A stretch of 23,783 bases of DNA from a virus, in the IMG/VR virus record IMGVR_UViG_3300031857_001396, positions 1-23,783 of that record; one strand, 5' to 3'. The position numbers and the translations under genes are program-made. This document shows positions 1 through 5,344 of this stretch, piece after piece (position 1 is the stretch's first letter; each line of letters starts with the position of its first letter). The notes beneath the pieces are model-generated. The model ran no database searches. It saw nothing but the letters and a program-made list of their open reading frames with translations, and had not been told where the DNA came from.

Positions 1-21
1 CATCAAGACTGCGAGATTCTA

Positions 22-174
22 ATGAACGAAAACGAACAACTAAAAGACCGCATAGCCGATTTAGAAACAGCAGTTGTGTTTCTTAGAAAAGCGCTTGACG
101 ATACGCTTGACGCTCTTTCTTCAGCAATAGCGTTTGCCAAAGCCATAGAAGAGAGGAGTCGTGGTGAAAATTAA
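22..174 (+). CDS. Small acidic helical protein, possibly 5'-truncated by the window edge
   Basis: A 50-residue reading frame from ATG at 22 to TAA at 172-174. It is rich in Glu, Leu, Ala and Asp, with heptad-like hydrophobic spacing over roughly residues 7-42, so it is probably a single long helix or short coiled coil. It has no cysteines and no signal peptide. A weak GAG lies 6 bases before the ATG. The same frame stays open upstream to base 1, so the protein may begin outside the window and the ATG at 22 is not certain. Its last 11 bases overlap the next gene's start (GTG at 164), which suggests translational coupling to the nuclease. I do not recognise the family. Confidence 0.55.
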   Translation: MNENEQLKDRIADLETAVVFLRKALDDTLDALSSAIAFAKAIEERSRGEN

Positions 175-826
175 ATGGAGTCACTCAGGGCTCAAAGACT
201 TTGAAGGCTGTGCAAGACGTTACCATGAAGTTAAGGTACTCAAGAACTACCCATTCACAGACACAGTACATACCATCTATGGCAAGCAAGTACACGAAGC
301 CGCCGAACTTTACATTAAAGATGGCACACCCCTACCTCCTGAGTTTGACTTCATTCAACCTACTCTTGACGCACTTAACAAGAAGACAGGGCGCAAGCTG
401 ACTGAGTACGAGATGGGCTTGAAAGAAGACCTGACCCCCTGTGCTTTTGGTGATGCAGATGTGTGGGTGCGTGGCATAGCTGATCTTTTAATCATTGATG
501 ACGATGGGCTCAAGGCTAGGGTTGTGGACTACAAGACAGGCAACGACAAGTATCCTGACCGAGACCAACTCACGCTCATGTCTTTGATGGTGTTTGCCCA
601 CTTCCCCCACATACGCCAAGTTAATTCTGCCCTGCTCTTTGTTGTGAAGAATTCGATGGTTACACAAACGATGACCGTAGAGGAGAAGGACTTCAACTGG
701 TGGAGGTATCGGGAGAGGGTAGCCAAGTTAGCCGCTTCATACGACAATGACGTGTGGAATCCCACAAGCACACCGCTATGCGGTTGGTGCCCAGTTAAGA
801 GTTGTGAGTTTAACCCCAAACATTAG
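164..826 (+). CDS. PD-(D/E)XK nuclease, RecB/Cas4/AddB-like, with probable Fe-S cluster
   Basis: A 220-residue nuclease of the PD-(D/E)XK superfamily, expected to cut or resect DNA during phage replication or recombination. Visible motifs, numbered from GTG 164: GKQVHEAAE with His44; GIAD with Asp107; VVDYKTG with Asp122 and Lys124, the D-x-K catalytic pair; and a following Gln135 (DQL). Cys16 near the N-terminus and Cys206-x2-Cys209-x4-Cys214 at the C-terminus match the one-plus-three cysteine layout that holds a [4Fe-4S] cluster in Cas4 and AddB nucleases. Start choice: two tandem GTG codons lie at 161 and 164. The AGGAG at 154-158 is 2 bases from the first and 5 from the second, so 164 is preferred. 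It overlaps the preceding small gene and sits 9 bases before the HNH gene. The fold call is strong; the cluster is inferred from cysteine positions only. Confidence 0.88.
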   Translation: MKIKWSHSGLKDFEGCARRYHEVKVLKNYPFTDTVHTIYGKQVHEAAELYIKDGTPLPPEFDFIQPTLDALNKKTGRKLTEYEMGLKEDLTPCAFGDADVWVRGIADLLIIDDDGLKARVVDYKTGNDKYPDRDQLTLMSLMVFAHFPHIRQVNSALLFVVKNSMVTQTMTVEEKDFNWWRYRERVAKLAASYDNDVWNPTSTPLCGWCPVKSCEFNPKH

Positions 827-835
827 GAGATGATC

Positions 836-1093
836 ATGGCAACAAAGCGCAATTACGCAAAAGAATACGCAACATACGATGGCACAGAGATGGTTAAGAA
901 GAAACGTGCGCAACGTAACAAAGCACGCCGTATGTTGATGCGTGAAGGTGTAGTACACAAGGGTGATGGTATGGACGTGGATCACAAAGTACCCTTGAGC
1001 AAAGGTGGCACAACAGTACGTAGTAACTTAAAAGCAGTACCAGCAAGTAAAAATAGATCATATAAACGAAAGGCAGATGGGTCAATAAAATGA
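836..1093 (+). CDS. HNH endonuclease
   Basis: An 85-residue HNH-family nuclease. The core is DVDHKVPLSKGG at about residues 47-58, with Asp49-His50 as the metal/base-activating pair, Asn64 in the following SNL, and Asn73 in SKNRSY. The N-terminal third is strongly basic (KKKRAQRNKARR), probably for DNA contact. No zinc-knuckle cysteines are present, so it is a minimal HNH. Start choice: ATG at 830 touches its Shine-Dalgarno, whereas ATG at 836 has AGGAG (825-829) six bases upstream and is preferred. The TGA overlaps the next ATG (ATGA, 1090-1093). Free-standing HNH genes in phages may act in packaging, recombination or homing. Its place among replication genes does not decide which. Confidence 0.85.
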   Translation: MATKRNYAKEYATYDGTEMVKKKRAQRNKARRMLMREGVVHKGDGMDVDHKVPLSKGGTTVRSNLKAVPASKNRSYKRKADGSIK

Positions 1094-1449
1094 AATTTCA
1101 AAACACATATGGTGTACGCAAATCACTAAACTACTATTGCGCACAAGCAAACAGTTGTTTCCCAACAAGTGGCAACAAATCAGCAACCAAGAAAAAATGG
1201 TTAGAAGATAAAGACCTATACCTTGGTGACATTAGCGGTATGGAACGAGTTCTCGTAGCGGTGCATATTCTTACAGACGAGCATAAGAAACCATTGTTGA
1301 TGGATGCTGTTACTGGCTCGTTGTACAAACCACAAGACGGCAGGTGCTATTCATCAGATCAGCTACACATGAATAAGTTTACAAAAGTAGAAGGATTAAA
1401 AGATCGCCTCATGAGTGTTAAGAGCGAACAGTTTGCAGAAAGCGAGTAA
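1090..1449 (+). CDS. Hypothetical phage protein
   Basis: A 119-residue soluble protein of unknown function. It is basic in the first third (SATKKKWLEDKD near residues 30-41), has a mixed beta/alpha-looking middle (MERVLVAVHILTD, about residues 51-63), and ends acidic (SEQFAESE). Two cysteines (near 17 and 23) and one further on (near 85) do not form a recognisable metal site. There is no signal peptide or membrane segment. Its ATG overlaps the HNH stop codon as ATGA, and the nearest AAAGG is about 16 bases away, so translation is probably coupled to the HNH gene. It ends 3 bases before the next start. It is probably an accessory component of the replication module, judged by position only. 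Confidence 0.7.
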   Translation: MKFQNTYGVRKSLNYYCAQANSCFPTSGNKSATKKKWLEDKDLYLGDISGMERVLVAVHILTDEHKKPLLMDAVTGSLYKPQDGRCYSSDQLHMNKFTKVEGLKDRLMSVKSEQFAESE

Positions 1450-1452
1450 ACG

Positions 1453-1794
1453 ATGGGAATCTCAGACGATGCGTATGCAGAACAGCTTGATAAACTAAGA
1501 GCAGAAGTAAGACAAATACACGCAACAAACGTAAGTAGTGGTTCTTCAGCTAAAGCATCCCCGCCCTTGAAGATGAAAAACGATGATTTAGATCGTGAAG
1601 CATGCAAGGTTTCTATATCGACGCTTGTTGATATGTGGGTACTACGTTGGCAAGACAAGTGGGTAACTGAAGATGAGATACGTGATGCCGATGACTTTTG
1701 GCGTATTGCGTTTGTGCGCTTAGAGAACGTTAACAAGATAGAGAAACACACACTTGGCGATTCATACGACAAGGTGTACAGGATCATAGAATAA
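1453..1794 (+). CDS. Hypothetical phage protein
   Basis: A 113-residue protein not matched to a family by eye. The N-terminus is helical (DDAYAEQLDKLRAEVRQI), followed by a Ser/Ala-rich linker near residues 27-36. The C-terminal half is rich in Trp, Asp and Glu (VDMWVLRWQDKWVTEDEI and DADDFWRIAF), which suggests a small acidic helical bundle with an aromatic surface. There are no membrane segments and no catalytic signature. Only a weak GCGAG lies before the ATG. The gene sits 3 bases after its upstream neighbour, and its TAA overlaps the helicase ATG by one base (TAATG, 1792-1796). It is likely cotranslated with the helicase and could be a partner of it; that is inference from position. Confidence 0.68.
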   Translation: MGISDDAYAEQLDKLRAEVRQIHATNVSSGSSAKASPPLKMKNDDLDREACKVSISTLVDMWVLRWQDKWVTEDEIRDADDFWRIAFVRLENVNKIEKHTLGDSYDKVYRIIE

Positions 1795-3353
1795 TGCAGA
1801 TAATCGAAAACAAGGCGCTGTTATTTAAGACACGTAGTCCCGATAAATACAGCGTAATACCAAGAAGCAAAGTTGTAAGCGAGAGCAACGGCGTGTTTGA
1901 AGTGGCTGTGTACTGGGGGCTAGATGAAGTGCGGGTGCTTCGCAACCTAGGTGTTAAGAACCCACCATCGCCCATTACCGCTAAGTACAATTGGCCCGGT
2001 CGGCACAAACCATTTGCGCATCAGATCGAGACGTCATCGTTCCTCACAATGAATCGCAGAGCGTTCGTATTTAATGACCCCGGCACCGGCAAAACGTTCT
2101 CGGCATTATGGGCGGCTGATTATTTAATGAAGCTAAAGCAAGTACGCAGATGCTTAGTTCTATGTCCGCTGTCCATCATGCACGACGCATGGATAAGTAG
2201 TATTGGTAAAAGTATTATTCATCGTTCGGTAGTAGCGGCACATCACACACAGGCATCACGACGTATCGAGATGGTTCAAGGCGACTACGAATTTGTTGTG
2301 GTGAACTACGATGGCTTAAATTTAATTGTCGATGAGATTATTAATGATGGGCGCTTTGATCTTGTGATTGTCGATGAAGCAAACGCATACAAGAACCCGA
2401 CAACCAAACGATGGAAGTCGCTCAACAGAATACTTAAACCTGACACGATGCTTTGGATGATGACGGGTACACCGGCATCACAGTCGCCTGTCGATGCCTA
2501 CGGCTTGGCTAAGTTAGTAAACCCTAACGGCGTACCTAAGTTTCTTACAGCATGGCAAGATAAAGTCATGAACAAAGTCAGCAAGTTTAAGTGGGTGCCA
2601 AAGTCCAATGCTCAGCAGGACGTGTATGACGCTCTACAGCCTGCAATACGTTTCACAAAAGAAGAGTGTACCGACCTACCGCCTGTGCTTACCGAGACAC
2701 GTGACATCCCCCTTACTGCACAGCAAGTTAAGTACTACCGCATGTTAAAAGACCGCATGCTAGTACAAACGGCAGGAGAGACAATCACCGCAGTAAATGC
2801 CGCCGCAGGTGTTAGCAAGCTGTTGCAGATAAGTGCAGGAGCCGCTTATACAGACGAGAAAGAAGTTGTGGAGTTTGATTGTGCGCCTCGCTTGAACGTA
2901 CTACTTGAGGTGCTAGAAGAGACGAGCCGTAAGGTTATTATCTTTGCACCATTTAGGCATAGCATCGAGACCATACACTTACACCTACAAAAGCACAACA
3001 TTGCATCAGAAGTTATACATGGTGATATAAGTGTTAATAAACGTACTGACATATTCAAGCGCTTTCAAACAACTGATTCGCCAAGAGTTTTAGTAATTCA
3101 ACCGCAAGCTGCATCACATGGTGTAACATTAACTGCGGCTGATACAGTAGTATTCTACGGACCTGTTATGTCTGTGGAGACGTACTTGCAATGTATTGCT
3201 CGTGCAGATCGTATTGGGCAAACTTCTACGAATGTAACGGTGATACACTTACAAGGTAGTGAAATAGAAAAGCGGATGTTTGATCGTCTTGAGAAACGTG
3301 TAGAAGGACACGATCTCTTGCTAAGCCTGTATAGGGAGGAATTAAGTTCCTAG
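1794..3353 (+). CDS. SNF2-family DEAD/DEAH-like helicase/translocase
   Basis: A 519-residue superfamily 2 ATPase with both RecA-like lobes. Visible motifs: Walker A NDPGTGKT (residues 94-101); Walker B/motif II VDEAN (193-197), a DEAN rather than DEAH box; motif III MTGTPAS (223-229); motif V SHGVTLTAAD (441-450); and motif VI QCIARADRIGQ (466-476), the R-x-x-R-x-G-Q form typical of SNF2 proteins. Residues 1-70 form a separate N-terminal region with no recognisable motif. SNF2-type proteins translocate on double-stranded DNA, and phage members occur in replication and recombination modules. An AGGA lies 10 bases before the ATG. It is the last gene before the promoter-bearing gap at 3354-3421. 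The family call is secure; whether it unwinds forks, remodels complexes or strips host proteins cannot be told. Confidence 0.93.
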   Translation: MQIIENKALLFKTRSPDKYSVIPRSKVVSESNGVFEVAVYWGLDEVRVLRNLGVKNPPSPITAKYNWPGRHKPFAHQIETSSFLTMNRRAFVFNDPGTGKTFSALWAADYLMKLKQVRRCLVLCPLSIMHDAWISSIGKSIIHRSVVAAHHTQASRRIEMVQGDYEFVVVNYDGLNLIVDEIINDGRFDLVIVDEANAYKNPTTKRWKSLNRILKPDTMLWMMTGTPASQSPVDAYGLAKLVNPNGVPKFLTAWQDKVMNKVSKFKWVPKSNAQQDVYDALQPAIRFTKEECTDLPPVLTETRDIPLTAQQVKYYRMLKDRMLVQTAGETITAVNAAAGVSKLLQISAGAAYTDEKEVVEFDCAPRLNVLLEVLEETSRKVIIFAPFRHSIETIHLHLQKHNIASEVIHGDISVNKRTDIFKRFQTTDSPRVLVIQPQAASHGVTLTAADTVVFYGPVMSVETYLQCIARADRIGQTSTNVTVIHLQGSEIEKRMFDRLEKRVEGHDLLLSLYREELSS

Positions 3354-3367
3354 GAAAAACCCTATAT

Positions 3368-3389
3368 CAGGTTGAACACCTGTCTTTTT
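3368..3389 (+). terminator. Weak hairpin with following T-rich run after the helicase gene
   Basis: CAGGT (3368-3372) pairs with ACCTG (3378-3382) around a 5-base TGAAC loop, followed by TCTTTTT. The 5-bp stem is short, so it would be a partial terminator at best. It overlaps the -35 element of the promoter proposed at 3372-3400, so one stretch may end upstream transcripts and start new ones. Confidence 0.35.
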
Positions 3390-3400
3390 AGTTGTAAAAT
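3372..3400 (+). promoter_or_regulatory. Putative sigma70-type promoter for the ssDNA-binding-protein cluster
   Basis: A -35-like TTGAAC (3372-3377, 4 of 6 matches to TTGACA) lies exactly 17 bases before a -10-like TAAAAT (3395-3400, 5 of 6 matches to TATAAT). Transcription would start near 3406-3408, leaving a leader of about 15 bases that begins at the AAAGGAG ribosome site of the gene at 3422. The gap of 68 bases is the largest in the left module up to this point. It is recognised by pattern only. Confidence 0.45.
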
Positions 3401-3409
3401 ATTTTACAA
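3392..3409. promoter_or_regulatory. Perfect 18-bp palindrome, candidate operator
   Basis: TTGTAAAATATTTTACAA reads the same on both strands with no interruption. It covers the proposed -10 box and start site and ends against the AAAGGAG ribosome site at 3408-3414. A dimeric repressor bound here would block the promoter. Alternatively, the RNA could form a weak AT hairpin near the ribosome site. The small helix-turn-helix protein at 4917-5180 is the only candidate regulator in the window; the link is inference. Confidence 0.5.
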
Positions 3410-3421
3410 AGGAGCATATAA

Positions 3422-3829
3422 ATGCCAAACGAAGAAGTTGTACCGCTAGATAAACTAGCACGTGTATATCGTAAGATGTACGCAAAGGTTCAAGAACTGA
3501 CAAAAGAATATGAAAGTCAGATCGAAGAACTCAAAGCAAAACAAGATGAGATCAAGAATGCCATGAAGGATCAGATGATGGCGCTTGGCACCAACTCAGT
3601 AAGGACTGCGGAAGGCACCATCATCTTGTCACAGAAGACGCGCTACTACACAGACGACTGGGATTCATTCAAGCAGTTTGTTGTACAGCACGACGCATTA
3701 GATTTGTTTGAGAAGCGCATTGCGCAGAAGAACATGTCTATGTTTTTAGAAGAAAACCCCGGTGTAGTACCCGCTGGGCTTAACTCGATGTCTGAGTATG
3801 CAGTAACAGTTCGTAAACCAACTAAATGA
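3422..3829 (+). CDS. Conserved-looking phage protein with N-terminal coiled coil
   Basis: A 135-residue protein. Residues about 12-52 are a charged amphipathic helix (KLARVYRKMYAKVQEL then EIEEL/KAK-type heptads), probably a coiled coil for dimerisation. Residues 60-135 look like a compact domain with short strands (GTIILSQKTRYYT), a helix ending in FEKRIAQKNM, then PAGLNSMSEYAVTVRKP. There are no enzyme motifs. The ribosome site is strong: AAAGGAG at 3408-3414, seven bases before ATG. The stop overlaps an in-frame ATG (3826) of the next gene and lies 11 bases before that gene's better start at 3841. Its place beside the putative ssDNA-binding protein suggests a DNA-metabolism partner. I do not know its activity. 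Confidence 0.75.
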   Translation: MPNEEVVPLDKLARVYRKMYAKVQELTKEYESQIEELKAKQDEIKNAMKDQMMALGTNSVRTAEGTIILSQKTRYYTDDWDSFKQFVVQHDALDLFEKRIAQKNMSMFLEENPGVVPAGLNSMSEYAVTVRKPTK

Positions 3830-3840
3830 AGGAAAGTACC

Positions 3841-4743
3841 ATGGGCGAAATTGCCAAATTTAATCCTGCACAAACCCCCGCTTTTGCTCGCAAAGGCGAA
3901 TTATCAACACTAGCCAAAAGCCTTGCAGGTGGCGGAGTAGGTGGCGGTGGAAAACGTATCTCTATCAAGGGCGGTGTATTCCGTTTGATGGCAGATGGTA
4001 AAGAGATTACCTCGATTGACGATCGTCACCTCGATGTAGTTATTGTTAATGCGGCACCAAAGATCAGCCGTACCTATTATGAGGGTACGTATGAAGAGGG
4101 TGTATCCAAGGCACCTGATTGTTGGTCTGCTGATGGTGATAAGCCTGATCCAACGGCTGAGAACCCACAGTCTAGCGACTGCGCATCATGCCCAATGAAT
4201 GTTAAGGGCTCAGGTCAGGGCGAGTCCAAGGCTTGTCGTTTCTCACAACGCCTTGCAGTAGTTCTTGCTAATGACATTGGCGGTGATGTAATGCAGTTAA
4301 CCCTAGCCGCTACCTCAATCTTTGGTAAAGAAGAAGGCGATAAGCGTCCGTTGCAAGCCTACGCAAGATACCTTGCGGCTCAGAATATTAGCCCTGAGAC
4401 TCTTGTAACCCGCCTGCGTTTTGATACCAAAGCCGCAGTGCCCAAGTTGTTCTTCCAACCTGTTCGTTGGTTAGAGGACGACGAGTTTGAGATTGTTGCC
4501 GAGAAGGGTCAGTCTGCAAGCGCCAAGCAAGCTATCACCATGACGGTGGCTAAAGCAACAACCGACAAGCCGTTGCAACTTGAAGGGTCAAAGCCAAAGG
4601 CTAAAGCACCTGTGGTTGAAGCCGATACCGATGATGGTGTAGATGAGCCTGAGAAGCGCAAGCCTGCGGTAAAAGCAAGCGCAGTCCCACAGAAGAAAGC
4701 TAGTAACTTAGCCGCAACTGTTGAGGAGTGGGATGATGAATAA
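3841..4743 (+). CDS. Putative zinc-containing single-stranded DNA-binding protein
   Basis: A 300-residue protein resembling a phage ssDNA-binding protein that would coat exposed strands during replication. Residues 30-38 are a glycine run (GGGVGGGGK). The core holds four cysteines, Cys94, Cys114-x2-Cys117 (DCASCP) and Cys132, spaced for a zinc site, within a beta-rich region (LDVVIVNAAP, VMQLTLAA). After about residue 240 comes a low-complexity Lys/Ala/Pro linker. The last residues, VEEWDDE, form an acidic aromatic tip like the tails that SSB and T7 gp2.5 use to recruit partners. Start choice: ATG 3826 has no spaced ribosome site, while ATG 3841 has AAGGA (3829-3833) seven bases upstream. Function is inferred from architecture and neighbours, not from a certain family match. 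Confidence 0.65.
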   Translation: MGEIAKFNPAQTPAFARKGELSTLAKSLAGGGVGGGGKRISIKGGVFRLMADGKEITSIDDRHLDVVIVNAAPKISRTYYEGTYEEGVSKAPDCWSADGDKPDPTAENPQSSDCASCPMNVKGSGQGESKACRFSQRLAVVLANDIGGDVMQLTLAATSIFGKEEGDKRPLQAYARYLAAQNISPETLVTRLRFDTKAAVPKLFFQPVRWLEDDEFEIVAEKGQSASAKQAITMTVAKATTDKPLQLEGSKPKAKAPVVEADTDDGVDEPEKRKPAVKASAVPQKKASNLAATVEEWDDE

Positions 4744-4888
4744 GCTAATTCTTGGAGTTGTTTTATCCCTAACCGCTTTGTCCGTTTATGCTAATTGCAC
4801 ATCAAGCACAATTACATTACCTAATGGCAAGATGATGTTCTGCACCACTTGTTGTTATAACGGCAACTGCAATACAACCTGCTTTTAA
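4736..4888 (+). CDS. Secreted cysteine-rich mini-protein
   Basis: A 50-residue protein. Residues 1-19 form a textbook Sec signal peptide: basic Lys3, hydrophobic LILGVVLSLTAL, and a VYA cleavage site before Asn20. The mature part would be 31 residues with six cysteines (21, 36, 39, 40, 45, 49), including CTTCC and two further single cysteines, and is poor in charged residues. Six cysteines suggest three disulfides or a metal site after export. There is no lipobox, so it is not an obvious lipoprotein. Start choice: ATG at 4736 has GAGGAG (4723-4728) seven bases upstream; ATG 4733 is closer at four. It overlaps the upstream gene's last 8 bases. It could act at the periplasm or cell surface, for example in exclusion or envelope modification. 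Function is unknown. Confidence 0.75.
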   Translation: MNKLILGVVLSLTALSVYANCTSSTITLPNGKMMFCTTCCYNGNCNTTCF

Positions 4889-4916
4889 GGACGGGGGCGA
4901 AAGCCCCCAAACAATC
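4887..4916 (+). promoter_or_regulatory. Shine-Dalgarno separated from its start by a GNRA hairpin
   Basis: AAGGA (4887-4891) is 25 bases from the ATG at 4917, too far to work directly, and no closer ribosome site exists. Between them GGGGGC (4893-4898) pairs perfectly with GCCCCC (4903-4908) around a GAAA tetraloop. Folding this stem leaves one base before and eight after it, giving an effective spacing of about nine. No T-run follows, so it is not a normal terminator. Known precedent: hairpins that shorten the spacing in T4 genes 38 and 25. Confidence 0.6.
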
Positions 4917-5180
4917 ATGGCTTATTCAGACACAATAAAACAAACTACAAAAGTGGCACCGAAAACGCTCGGCAATCAGCTAGGGCGTTGGGCAATCAGC
5001 TTAGATTTCCCAGTAATAGAAATAGCAAAATTTACAGGCGCAACAAGACAGACTGTATACAACTGGTTTAGCGGGACGGATGTAACGCCTGCTTACCGCA
5101 TGCGGGTTCAGTCCTTGTTGAACATTCTACAATCTAGCAACACAGCAGAAGAGGCGATGAGAAAATGCAACAAAGCTTAA
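4917..5180 (+). CDS. Small helix-turn-helix DNA-binding protein
   Basis: An 87-residue protein with a helix-turn-helix at about residues 33-53: a first helix (VIEIAKFT), a turn at Gly41, and a recognition helix TRQTVYNWFSG. The TVYNWFSG end is typical of Cro/CI/XRE-like and related regulators. A further helix (RMRVQSLLNILQ) follows and may aid dimerisation. It is probably a transcriptional regulator of the phage; the palindrome at 3392-3409 is a possible target. The ATG has no direct Shine-Dalgarno and appears to depend on the hairpin at 4893-4908, so its synthesis may be sensitive to RNA folding. Its final 16 bases overlap the next small gene. A role in replication initiation instead of regulation cannot be excluded. 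Confidence 0.75.
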   Translation: MAYSDTIKQTTKVAPKTLGNQLGRWAISLDFPVIEIAKFTGATRQTVYNWFSGTDVTPAYRMRVQSLLNILQSSNTAEEAMRKCNKA

Positions 5181-5329
5181 ACGAACACCCAGTAACACCA
5201 ACAGCTTATACAGACCGTGAATTAGTTGAGTACGCTAGTCGCCTTGCGCATAAACAAGAACTACCTAAAACGTGGCAACTTGAACTAATTAAGCGTCTAC
5301 AAAACAAGATAAACAACGGCATTTATTAA
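5165..5329 (+). CDS. Small hypothetical phage protein
   Basis: A 54-residue protein starting at ATG 5165 inside the end of the helix-turn-helix gene (16-base overlap, different frame) and ending at TAA 5327-5329. GAGG at 5151-5154 lies 10 bases upstream. After a short flexible start (NEHPVTPTAYTD) it is almost entirely helical (DRELVEYASRLAHKQE, then WQLELIKRLQNKI), with mixed charge. It has no cysteines and no membrane segment. It ends 15 bases before the primase-helicase gene, so it belongs to the same transcript. I do not recognise a function. The size and the two-helix layout would suit a small binding partner or inhibitor. Confidence 0.6.
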   Translation: MQQSLNEHPVTPTAYTDRELVEYASRLAHKQELPKTWQLELIKRLQNKINNGIY

Positions 5330-5344
5330 CTCGAAAGGTTTCAC

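Noticed and set aside
201-401. 66-residue + strand frame inside the nuclease gene
   Set aside because: It overlaps conserved nuclease codons in another frame and has no ribosome site.
164-826. Nuclease called as a CRISPR Cas4
   Set aside because: The motif and cysteine pattern fit Cas4, but there is no cas1, cas2 or array, and the neighbours are phage replication genes.
1359-1787. 142-residue - strand frame across two hypothetical genes
   Set aside because: Opposite strand to a continuous + strand operon with coupled starts; Ser-rich composition typical of antisense reading.
4893-4908. GC hairpin read as an intrinsic terminator
   Set aside because: The stem is strong but is followed by AAACAATC rather than a T-run, and genes on both sides are in the same direction with continuing overlaps downstream.
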